Source: Ardenticatenales bacterium (lineage in GTDB: Bacteria > Chloroflexota > Anaerolineae > Ardenticatenales > Ardenticatenaceae). From it: DNA of 5,726 bases. Where the stretch lies: the NCBI GenBank assembly GCA_013812995.1, contig JACCSL010000671.1:1-5726 (forward strand), given 5' to 3'. The position numbers and the translations under genes are program-made. This document shows, one piece after another, positions 1 to 5,644 of the stretch. Under the pieces are notes generated by a model. The model worked only from the letters and a program-made list of their open reading frames with translations, was not told the DNA's origin and made no database searches. Position 1 is the stretch's first letter. Each line of letters starts with the position of its first letter.

Positions 1-1822
1 GGCTCGCGTAGAGCGTCACAAGCAGGGAATAGCCCCCTGAGGGTAGGGTGGCAGGAAGCACCAACGGGTGCTCATCGCGCAGCAGAGTATTGGCAGGCAA
101 CACATGCCCAAGCCACCCTGATCGTAGCGGTGCATCATGCTGGCTCAATCGTTCTCCGGTAGGATCGAAAAGCTGTACAGAGACGGTCAGTGGCGCGTCT
201 TCCTCTACCAGACTCTTCAGTAGGAGATGAACAAGCAGTGTTTCACCTGCCTTCAACTCAACCGGGAATGGCTGCGTTTCTCCATCTCGAATCACCATCC
301 AGTTGAGAAGTTGTATCTGCTCCCCGATAGGCTGGGGGGTATCCAGCGGCGGGAAGGGTAGGGGAGGCCGCAGGAGCCATTCGCCTGAGCGTTCCCCCAG
401 CGCGTAGCCACGCTCGCTCGCCATGAGCATGGCAGGGCTCCAACGTCCGCGCTTCGCGGGGTCTGTCAGCGCATCAAAGCGCTGGATGAGCAAGGGGCCA
501 CGCCCCTGCGACAATGCCTCGACCAGCGGTGCCGGCTCCCAGAGCCCCTGGTACTCTAGCTGCGTGTAGACAAAGGAATGCAGTGGAATTGCACGCCCGC
601 TCTCGGCCAGAACCCCCATCTGCTCGCTCCAGATCGGTTCCTCACTCGGAAGCGCATCCAGCACCTGATGGATGCGCTCGTTCTCGGCACGTAGGTCCGT
701 CAGCCAGGCAAGCTCTGCGGCGGGGGTCAGGCGCTCCAACGCAGGGAGAAAAAGGAGAAGTTGAAGGAGCACCAGGGCAGGAATGACCTTCTGTAACTCA
801 CTCTTTTCCTCTTGCCATAGCAGCAGACGTTGCCCCGCAAGCACACAGAGCGCCCACAGCGGCTCCAGGAAATAGTTCTCCCACGCTCCCGCCTTGCCCA
901 CAGAAATGGTCACCAGCAGGCTGAGAAGCGCGTAGGCCGCGTACGGAGCGCCGTGCGGGCGCATCCAGCCTCCCCACAGTGCCAGCAGCGCCAAGAGCGG
1001 AACCGTTACAAAGAAGGAGCCCTCGAAATACCACAGCGCGTCCCAGGAAAAAGGATTGGCATTGGCGAGAATCAGGTTTTCGAGCACCGCGCCACCCGTT
1101 GCCAGCCATAGCGCGCCCAGCATGACTAGCCCAGCCGCCGCCCCCGTAAGCGCGAGTAGGGGCACCCAGCCACGCCGTACCCACCAGAGATAGAGCAGCG
1201 CGGCCAGCGGCGCGGCAAAGAAACTTTGCTTGCTCAGAAATGACGCCACGAAGCAGAGCGCGGCAAGTCCAATGAGAGATCGCCGCTCGCGCGCAATCGC
1301 CTGCTGGACGAGGACAAGACCCAGCGCGCTCCACCAGAGCGCAAAGAGATCCGGGCGAAAAAAAGTAGCCCAACGGAACAGATACGGGCTGGCAAGCCAG
1401 AGCGCCGCAGCGAGCCAGGCTAGCCCTCTGCCCCGACCTTGGCTAGCCCCCGCTCCCGATTCCAGACGAGGGGAGATGGCAGCGGGAATGAGCAGCGCCA
1501 GTCCCAGCGCGCTCAGCAGCGAGAGCAGCCGCCCGGCAAACCACGGGGTTGGGGAAGCGACCCACGCGAGCAGCGCGCTCCCGATGAGATAGCCAGGAGT
1601 GTAGACCGAGAAATCCCACGGAAAGGGCTCCATTGGCTTGTACGGAAGATGCCCCGCCGCGATCTGCCGCGTCCATCCCAGCACCGGACCCTCCCCATAT
1701 TCGACCTGGTGCGGGAAGTTCAGCACCTGCCAGCTGCGAAACAGAAAGAAGACGAGGAGATAGCCAAGAACCAGCAGGGCAACGGCCCAGAGCAAGCGAG
1801 GGAGAAAATTTCTAGTCATCAT
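1..1822 (-). CDS. GT39/GT-C-like polytopic membrane glycosyltransferase, C-terminus beyond the left edge
   Basis: One open frame runs from the ATG at 1822-1820 to the window edge: 607 codons with no stop, so the gene is incomplete. The same frame is closed upstream by a TAG at 1861-1859, so the start must be this ATG or the adjacent one at 1819. No Shine-Dalgarno sequence is visible. Residues 11-29 form a first membrane helix. The following loop carries VEYGEG (acidic residues near 41-44), and a YTPGYL segment lies at 74-79. About ten more hydrophobic segments follow to residue ~361, including FRPDLFAL (155-162) and ENYFLEP (315-321). Residues ~362-500 are soluble. Residues ~500-607 look like a beta-sandwich (VELKAGETLLVHLLL, LFDPTGERL). 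This pattern resembles bacterial GT39/PMT-like enzymes, which move sugars from polyprenyl-phosphate donors onto acceptors outside the membrane. The Glu-containing first loop would hold the catalytic acid. Donor and acceptor are unknown, and a non-catalytic GT-C-fold protein is possible. The frame is certain; the function is moderately supported. Confidence 0.72.
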   Translation of the reverse strand, partial: MMTRNFLPRLLWAVALLVLGYLLVFFLFRSWQVLNFPHQVEYGEGPVLGWTRQIAAGHLPYKPMEPFPWDFSVYTPGYLIGSALLAWVASPTPWFAGRLLSLLSALGLALLIPAAISPRLESGAGASQGRGRGLAWLAAALWLASPYLFRWATFFRPDLFALWWSALGLVLVQQAIARERRSLIGLAALCFVASFLSKQSFFAAPLAALLYLWWVRRGWVPLLALTGAAAGLVMLGALWLATGGAVLENLILANANPFSWDALWYFEGSFFVTVPLLALLALWGGWMRPHGAPYAAYALLSLLVTISVGKAGAWENYFLEPLWALCVLAGQRLLLWQEEKSELQKVIPALVLLQLLLFLPALERLTPAAELAWLTDLRAENERIHQVLDALPSEEPIWSEQMGVLAESGRAIPLHSFVYTQLEYQGLWEPAPLVEALSQGRGPLLIQRFDALTDPAKRGRWSPAMLMASERGYALGERSGEWLLRPPLPFPPLDTPQPIGEQIQLLNWMVIRDGETQPFPVELKAGETLLVHLLLKSLVEEDAPLTVSVQLFDPTGERLSQHDAPLRSGWLGHVLPANTLLRDEHPLVLPATLPSGGYSLLVTLYAS

Positions 1823-1847
1823 TATGCAGTATGGCTCATAGGGGCTC

Positions 1848-1876
1848 TTGATTGTAGACTAAGTGTGGATTACAAT
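1848..1876 (+). promoter_or_regulatory. sigma70-type promoter of the mazEF operon
   Basis: A -35 element TTGATT (1848-1853) and a -10 element TACAAT (1871-1876) are separated by exactly 17 bp. They match the vegetative consensus at 4/6 and 5/6 positions. Transcription would start near 1883, about 29 nt before the antitoxin ATG. The spacer and -10 contain repeats listed separately, consistent with autorepression by the antitoxin. The call rests on sequence matches only. Confidence 0.6.
1851..1856 (-). promoter_or_regulatory. possible -10 element for the leftward glycosyltransferase gene
   Basis: Read on the minus strand this is TACAAT, placed about 29 nt before the glycosyltransferase ATG, which would give a leader of roughly 20 nt. 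No good -35 lies at the right distance; the 17-bp position reads CACATT. It overlaps the -35 of the rightward promoter. It is weak as a stand-alone promoter call. Confidence 0.25.
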
Positions 1877-1902
1877 GTGGATACTTACCAACATTCACTT
1901 AG
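1851..1902. repeat. inverted and direct repeats in the divergent region, candidate antitoxin operator
   Basis: Three short repeats are interleaved here. ATTGTA (1851-1856) and TACAAT (1871-1876) are inverted copies. CTAAGTG (1859-1865) and CACTTAG (1896-1902) form a second inverted pair. TGTGGAT occurs twice in direct orientation (1864-1870 and 1876-1882), spaced 12 bp start to start. They overlap the spacer, -10 and start region of the plus-strand promoter, where a ribbon-helix-helix repressor would be expected to bind as paired dimers. Short repeats in AT-rich DNA can arise by chance, so the operator role is inferred. Confidence 0.4.
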
Positions 1903-1905
1903 GGG
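1901..1905 (+). promoter_or_regulatory. ribosome binding site of the antitoxin gene
   Basis: AGGGG ends 6 nt before the ATG at 1912, which supports that start for the antitoxin. Confidence 0.6.
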
Positions 1906-1911
1906 TCTTCT

Positions 1912-2148
1912 ATGCGGACTATCCAAATGACTATTGATGAGCCCCTCTTAAACGAGGTAGATCAAACTATTCAAGAGCTGCATACCACGCGCTCGGAGTT
2001 TATCCGCGAGGCACTAAAACTTGCGTTGCGACGGTATCATATTGCCAAATTAGAGCAACAACATGAAGAAGGCTATCGTGCCACACCGGCAGATGCAAAC
2101 GACGATGTAGTAGAGTGGGAGGATGTACAACACTGGGGTGCGGAATGA
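1912..2148 (+). CDS. mazE: ribbon-helix-helix (CopG/MazE-type) antitoxin
   Basis: This 78-residue protein starts at an ATG preceded by AGGGG. Residues 2-8 (RTIQMTI) fit the DNA-contacting beta strand of the ribbon-helix-helix fold. Residues ~10-23 and ~27-44 (TRSEFIREALKLALRRY) fit the two helices, including the typical SEFIREAL segment. The tail, ~45-78, is acidic and aromatic (GYRATPADANDD, VVEWEDVQHW), like the toxin-binding tails of RHH-class MazE proteins. Such antitoxins dimerise, bind operator repeats in their own promoter, and thread the C-terminal tail across MazF to block its RNA groove. Its stop overlaps the mazF start by 4 bp (ATGA), which favours translational coupling. Autoregulation is expected from the family, and repeats lie at the promoter. 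Base composition is visibly more AT-rich than the flanking genes. The fold call is strong; the symbol follows the pairing with MazF. Confidence 0.9.
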   Translation: MRTIQMTIDEPLLNEVDQTIQELHTTRSEFIREALKLALRRYHIAKLEQQHEEGYRATPADANDDVVEWEDVQHWGAE

Positions 2149-2468
2149 ATCAGGGAGATATTTATTGGTACACCTTCAAAGAACCTGATAAGCGGCGGCC
2201 CGTGCTGATCCTTACCCGTACCTCGGCTCTCAAATTCCTCAGTGGAATTACTGTCGCTCCCATTACTACCACGATTCGCGGGATTCCTACAGAGGTGCTT
2301 TTGAGCCTGGATGATGGGCTCTATCAAGCCTGTGCGGTCAATCTGGATAATATTCAGACCGTTCAAAAGTATAAGTTTGGATCATATATCACCCGTCTAT
2401 CCCAGGAGAAACAGCGTGCGGTACGCGACGCCATTGCATTCGCCCTTGGTTTTGATGCGCTGGAGTAG
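2145..2468 (+). CDS. mazF: MazF-family endoribonuclease toxin
   Basis: The 107-residue product begins MNQGDIYW. The ATG at 2145 overlaps the antitoxin stop and follows GGGG (2135-2138) by 6 nt. A longer reading from a GTG at 2115 would add ten unlike residues and is less likely. MazF hallmarks are GDIYW (4-8), RRPVLIL (17-23), the VAPITTTIRGIPTEV segment (37-51) and NLDNIQTV (66-73). By position, Arg18 before PVL and Thr41 after API correspond to the catalytic Arg25 and Thr48 of Bacillus subtilis MazF/EndoA, so the enzyme looks intact. The loop between the first two strands is short and lacks the GSEQ-type insertion of many homologues. The family cleaves single-stranded RNA at short specific sequences and slows translation when the labile antitoxin is lost. 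The cleavage sequence cannot be read from the protein. Length and pairing are normal for a type II module. Confidence 0.93.
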   Translation: MNQGDIYWYTFKEPDKRRPVLILTRTSALKFLSGITVAPITTTIRGIPTEVLLSLDDGLYQACAVNLDNIQTVQKYKFGSYITRLSQEKQRAVRDAIAFALGFDALE

Positions 2469-2558
2469 TATCAGCTCAACAAAACCACATCTCGCCGGCA
2501 AAAGCGCACCTGGGAACTGGTCATCTGGATCGCGCATCAGGCCCGAACATAACCCTTT

Positions 2559-2563
2559 GGAGG
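2559..2563 (+). promoter_or_regulatory. strong ribosome binding site of the DUF1801 gene
   Basis: GGAGG stands 5 nt before the ATG at 2569. It selects this start over longer in-frame readings that would run back into mazF. Confidence 0.75.
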
Positions 2564-2568
2564 ACTCT

Positions 2569-3033
2569 ATGGCAGAAATCAAAACGAAACCCACCGATGA
2601 CAGTGTGATGGCCTTTCTTGATACCGTCGAGGGGGAACACCGCCGCCAGGAGGGTTTGATGATTCTGGACCTCATGCGAGAGATCACGGGCGTAGAACCC
2701 AAGATGTGGGGTAGTAGCATCGTTGGCTTTGGGGAGTATCATTACGTCTATGCGAGCGGGCGCGAGGGGGATTGGTTTCTGACGGGCTTCTCGCCCCGCA
2801 AGCAGAATCTGACGCTCTACGCTCAGGGAGGTTTTGCCCACCACGGCGCTCTGCTGGAGAAACTGGGCAAGCACAAGATGGGCAAAGGATGCCTCTACAT
2901 CAAAAAGCTAGAGGACATCGATCTGCCCACCCTGCGCACCCTTATCGCCTCCCTACTCCCGAGCCATCCTGCGGCGGAGGAGGAACCAGGCCACCATATA
3001 GAGGCCGACGCCAAAAGCGAGGAGCCCCGTTAG
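2569..3033 (+). CDS. DUF1801 (YdhG/Fra-like) domain protein with an antisense-encoded tail
   Basis: The protein is 154 residues from an ATG with a near-ideal Shine-Dalgarno sequence. Residues ~10-127 match the DUF1801 pattern: an N-terminal helix (DSVMAFLDTVEGEHRRQEG), MREITGVEPKMWG (36-48), SIVGFGEYHYVYASGREGDW (50-69), FSPRKQNLTLY (74-84) and GKGCLYIKKLEDIDL (105-119). The domain fold resembles frataxin. B. subtilis Fra (YdhG), an iron chaperone, carries it, but most members including this type are uncharacterised, so no reaction is assigned. Family members usually end soon after the last helix. Here residues 129-154 continue into a polar Pro/Glu/His-rich tail encoded entirely by DNA antisense to the end of the ABC permease gene, suggesting a lost stop. 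The gene lies 100 bp after mazF with no clear terminator between, so read-through from the toxin operon is possible. I see no convincing promoter of its own. Confidence 0.87.
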   Translation: MAEIKTKPTDDSVMAFLDTVEGEHRRQEGLMILDLMREITGVEPKMWGSSIVGFGEYHYVYASGREGDWFLTGFSPRKQNLTLYAQGGFAHHGALLEKLGKHKMGKGCLYIKKLEDIDLPTLRTLIASLLPSHPAAEEEPGHHIEADAKSEEPR

Positions 3034-4476
3034 CGGGACCGGGTTCAGCGTGCCGCGTAACATGATGTCCTGGAGGAGCACGATGGCATAGGTCGCGGGG
3101 AGCGCCCAGGCGACGGGAAGCACATACGGTTGAAGCGTATCCAGCCGGAGGAAAAAGCCGCTGAAGAAGACGCTGCTCAGTAGCACGAGCATGGCGTACT
3201 GCACGGCCTGGCTATCGGTATCGACGATGAGAGAGATAACAAAGCCAATGCCCAGCGCCGCAAAGAGCAGTGCAAAGATAGCCAGCGCGTAGAGTTCCCA
3301 GCGTCCCAGCATGGGAACCCCCAGTGCCAGCACGACGAGTCCTGTCAGGATGGTCGCGATGACACCCCCAAACAGAATATAACTCAGGTATTTGCCACCT
3401 AGCGTTTCACCCGCCGTGATAGGCGAGACACGGAACAGCTCCATCGCACCTAGTTGCACCTCGCGCACGATGGAGAGCGCCGCGAACGTGATCGCCAGAT
3501 GCTGAAGCAGCAGCACGATGACTGCGGGCGCAAAATAGTGGGTGAGTTCGGGCTGGACTGACGCGATGCCCTGCGACTCGCTGCGGAATGGGCTCACCAG
3601 AACACTGGATTCAATCTGTTGAAACTCTCCTAATTGCTCATCCAGCGTCGCCAGATTCTGCTCGACCTGGCCCGCGCGCTGCGCCTCTGAGTTGTAGTTG
3701 TTCTTTCCCGCCTCGATTTCCTGAAGGGAGGTGGTTCCTTCCCGCACGCGGCTCAGGTTGCTGCGCAATCCCTCGCTGTCGATTTCCCCATCGCCCAGCG
3801 TCTGCTGCACGCCGTCCAGCACGGCGATGCTGGTCCCAACAGCAAGCTCCAGACTGTCCAGACTCTGCTCCAGCTGCCGCTGATGCTCGCGGGCAGCGGT
3901 ATCATCGCCGCGTTCCAGCGCCGCACGCATCTCGCTAGCACTGGTACGGGCGGCGGCTAGGTCCTCGCGCGTGGTCATTGCCTCGTTTTGCCCCTCGTCC
4001 GTGATGCTACGGAGGACGCGGCGGTTCACTTCATCGATGTAGATTTTGCCAAAATACTGAATGTAATCGGCCTGCAGCGGGTCTACCTCGTTGTGATAGA
4101 GCGTGAAGACCGCCTGCTGACTGTTGCGGATCGTTTCATAGGCATCAGGAGGAGCCACCGCGACCAGATCAATCGACTGGCGGCGGAGCTGGCGCAGCGC
4201 CTCCTCCTGGTCGCTCGTGGCATCCACATAGATGAGCTGCGGCCCCAGCGAGGATGCATATTCCTTGATTTTTTGTTCCAGCGCACTGCCCGGTTCGACG
4301 ACAAACACGGTACGCAGGGCGCGAGCCTCGTTGCGGTACCCAATACCAAACAGGAGCAGGATGAGAAACGGGCCGAGCACCAACGTCATAATCAGGCGCG
4401 GCTGGCGCAGAATCTCGTAGATTTCCTTGCTGAAAAAGGCGGAGGTTCGGATCAGCAGGCGAATGAGGCTACGCAC
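2953..4476 (-). CDS. ABC-2 type exporter permease with large extracytoplasmic coiled-coil region
   Basis: I place the start at GTG 4476-4474 because AAGGAG lies 7 nt upstream. The frame stays open to an ATG at 4521, but that start would overlap the ATPase by 53 bp and has no better site. The product is 507 residues. A first membrane helix lies at ~29-47 after a basic, amphipathic N-terminus. Residues ~50-312 are extracytoplasmic and carry the Gln/Glu/Leu/Ala-rich stretch ~165-290, probably coiled coil. The remaining helices are at ~314-336, 364-389, 394-417, 426-445 and 480-500, with a hydrophobic, possibly re-entrant segment at ~451-470. This is the usual ABC-2 arrangement of one helix, an external domain, then five helices, as in YhhJ/DrrB-like exporters. 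It should pair with the ATPase encoded just upstream, with which it overlaps by 8 bp, to move a drug, lipid or other hydrophobic compound out of the cell. The substrate is unknown. Its 3' end overlaps the convergent DUF1801 gene. Confidence 0.9.
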   Translation of the reverse strand: MRSLIRLLIRTSAFFSKEIYEILRQPRLIMTLVLGPFLILLLFGIGYRNEARALRTVFVVEPGSALEQKIKEYASSLGPQLIYVDATSDQEEALRQLRRQSIDLVAVAPPDAYETIRNSQQAVFTLYHNEVDPLQADYIQYFGKIYIDEVNRRVLRSITDEGQNEAMTTREDLAAARTSASEMRAALERGDDTAAREHQRQLEQSLDSLELAVGTSIAVLDGVQQTLGDGEIDSEGLRSNLSRVREGTTSLQEIEAGKNNYNSEAQRAGQVEQNLATLDEQLGEFQQIESSVLVSPFRSESQGIASVQPELTHYFAPAVIVLLLQHLAITFAALSIVREVQLGAMELFRVSPITAGETLGGKYLSYILFGGVIATILTGLVVLALGVPMLGRWELYALAIFALLFAALGIGFVISLIVDTDSQAVQYAMLVLLSSVFFSGFFLRLDTLQPYVLPVAWALPATYAIVLLQDIMLRGTLNPVPLTGLLAFGVGLYMVAWFLLRRRMARE

Positions 4477-5476
4477 GGGTGGGCTCCTTTTGAACGGCCT
4501 TGATGATTTCCACGAACACATCGTCGAAGGGCGGCAGAAACTCCTCCATGCGCTCGATGGTGAGATTCTGTGTTTGGCTCCATTCCATGAGGGCGGGCAT
4601 GGCCGTACTGGCCTCGTCCACGATCAGGCGCAGCTCCTTCTCGCCCGTGCGAATCACCCGCTGGTTCTGGATGAAAGGCAGGGCGGCCAGCGGGCGGATA
4701 TGATGCTCGTACGAGATCGGCTCCACCAGGGATAGATCAATCACCTCGCCACCGAAGGCGCGGCGGCGCAGCCCCTCTGGGGTTTCGACCATGAGCAATC
4801 GCCCTTCCGCCATCATCCCCACATAGTCGCAGTAGGCAGCTTCCCCCACATACTGGGTCGTGACAAAAAGGGTTCGCCCCTCTGCTTTTAGAACGTTGAA
4901 ATGATCCCAGACCTTTCGGCGTAGAACCGGGTCAAGGCCGGCGGTGGGCTCATCCAGAAAGAGAAGCTCTGGGTCGTGGAGCAGGGTCGAGGCCAGGCTG
5001 AGGCGGCGCTGCATCCCCCCCGAAATCTGGCGGACCAGCTTATTTTTGTCCTCGCTCAACTCCATAAAGGCCAATAACTCGGTCATCCGCTGCTTGCGCT
5101 CTCTGCCCATGCCATAGAGCGAGGCCGCAAAGTTCAGATTTTCCCAGACCGTTAGTTCCGGATAGAGAACAAACTGCTGCGGCATGTAGCCGATCTGCTC
5201 GCGCGTGCTCTGGGTGAAGGTGGTGGGTCGATGACCCAGGACCAGCGCATCGCCGCCCGTCGGCGTGTAGATGCCCGTGAGCAGGCGCACGGTGGTGGTT
5301 TTCCCGCAGCCGCTCGGGCCAATAAAGCCGAAGATCGACCCACGCGGAATCTGGAAGGTGATGTCCTGAACAGCAAACTGCTCACCAAATTTCTTGGTCA
5401 AGCCCTCGGCCTGGATAATCGGGCCGTGGAGCAGGGTGGATGGTACGGTGTTGAGTGGGGGCGCGGCCTGCGCCAT
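4469..5476 (-). CDS. ABC exporter ATP-binding protein, DrrA-like
   Basis: The 335-residue ATPase starts at ATG 5476-5474 with GAGG 7 nt upstream. After a ~19-residue N-terminal extension the nucleotide-binding domain spans ~20-240. It has Walker A GPSGCGKTT (53-61), a Q-loop at MPQQ (98-101), signature ISGGM (151-155), Walker B LLFLDE (171-176) and a D-loop AGLD (179-182). The H-loop reads TTQYVGEA, with Gln208 where most ABC ATPases have His; DrrA-type drug-exporter ATPases commonly have this Gln. The C-terminal ~95 residues end in FLPPFDDVFVEIIKA (313-327), the accessory domain seen in ABC-2 exporter ATPases. It would hydrolyse ATP at the inner membrane face to drive the permease encoded immediately downstream, whose GTG overlaps its stop. 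One leader and one likely transcript serve both genes. Assignment to an exporter ATPase is firm; substrate is not predictable. Confidence 0.95.
   Translation of the reverse strand: MAQAAPPLNTVPSTLLHGPIIQAEGLTKKFGEQFAVQDITFQIPRGSIFGFIGPSGCGKTTTVRLLTGIYTPTGGDALVLGHRPTTFTQSTREQIGYMPQQFVLYPELTVWENLNFAASLYGMGRERKQRMTELLAFMELSEDKNKLVRQISGGMQRRLSLASTLLHDPELLFLDEPTAGLDPVLRRKVWDHFNVLKAEGRTLFVTTQYVGEAAYCDYVGMMAEGRLLMVETPEGLRRRAFGGEVIDLSLVEPISYEHHIRPLAALPFIQNQRVIRTGEKELRLIVDEASTAMPALMEWSQTQNLTIERMEEFLPPFDDVFVEIIKAVQKEPTRA
4484..4489 (-). promoter_or_regulatory. ribosome binding site that fixes the permease GTG start
   Basis: On the minus strand AAGGAG sits 7 nt before the GTG at 4476, inside the last codons of the ATPase gene. 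This, with the 8-bp GTGCGTAG overlap of start and stop, points to translational coupling. Confidence 0.7.
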
Positions 5477-5481
5477 GATGT

Positions 5482-5486
5482 ACCTC
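5482..5486 (-). promoter_or_regulatory. ribosome binding site of the ATPase gene
   Basis: Minus-strand GAGGT within AAGCGAGGT lies about 5 nt before the ATG at 5476 and supports that start. Confidence 0.55.
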
Positions 5487-5491
5487 GCTTT

Positions 5492-5546
5492 GTGGTTCAG
5501 CCAAGCAGAGAGTCCGGGATCTATAGTGGTTCCAGCCCGGTCTCTG
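5492..5546. repeat. direct and inverted repeats in the ABC operon leader
   Basis: GTGGTTCAGCC (5492-5502) and GTGGTTCCAGCC (5526-5537) are direct copies differing by one base and lying 34 bp apart. An imperfect inverted repeat overlaps them: CAGAGA, a GT bulge, then CCGGG (5506-5518) can pair with CCCGGTCTCTG (5536-5546). The whole leader from 5477 to 5593 has no convincing sigma70 promoter. A TATAGA on the minus strand within the hairpin loop is the best -10 candidate, but it lacks a matching -35. The repeats could be a repressor operator or an RNA leader hairpin. The pattern is real; its role is guesswork. Confidence 0.4.
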
Positions 5547-5593
5547 CCTCTGTGCGTAAAGCAAGCGTCGTGCCGGGGTCATATCCTGTTAAA

Positions 5594-5624
5594 AGAGGCC
5601 ACCCTGCCTGGCAGGGTGGCCTCT
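5594..5624 (-). terminator. intrinsic terminator of the upstream minus-strand gene
   Basis: AGAGGCCACCCTGCC (5594-5608) and GGCAGGGTGGCCTCT (5610-5624) are exact 15-nt inverted copies around one T, forming a very stable GC-rich hairpin with a short CCTGG-type loop. On the minus strand the 3' arm runs into a T run (the arm's last T plus TTT) followed by AAC, and the element begins 20 nt after the stop at 5645. It therefore best terminates the partial gene at the right edge and insulates the ABC operon. The plus-strand side lacks a clear T run. Confidence 0.85.
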
Positions 5625-5644
5625 CTAATAAAGCTAGCGTGGTG

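Noticed and set aside
1358..1364. Seven-base homopolymer in the glycosyltransferase gene as a phase-variation or frameshift site
   Set aside because: The frame is intact through it and the run is too short to argue for programmed slippage.
48..1592. Several plus-strand open frames (for example 514-786, 830-1111, 1230-1592) and minus-strand frames at 798-1373 and 1443-1676
   Set aside because: All lie inside the uninterrupted 607-codon minus-strand frame, are Arg/Pro/Ala-rich with no family resemblance, and are typical shadows of GC-rich coding DNA.
1439..1930. 163-residue plus-strand open frame running into the mazE start
   Set aside because: It is antisense to the start of the glycosyltransferase gene, has low-complexity composition, and has no ribosome binding site or domain pattern.
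2469..2568. Promoter or terminator in the gap between mazF and the DUF1801 gene
   Set aside because: CATAAC near 2549 lacks a matching -35, and no GC-rich hairpin with a T run is present, so neither is supported.
3588..4503. Plus-strand frames opposite the ABC permease, including a 171-residue one at 3988-4503
   Set aside because: They mirror the permease codons, lack Shine-Dalgarno signals and show no recognisable domain; the permease frame is clearly the real one.
5477..5593. T-box-like riboswitch in the ABC leader (minus-strand GGGCTGGAACCAC resembles the T-box core)
   Set aside because: The match has an extra base, the leader is too short for a specifier stem, and no terminator with a T run follows before the ATPase start.
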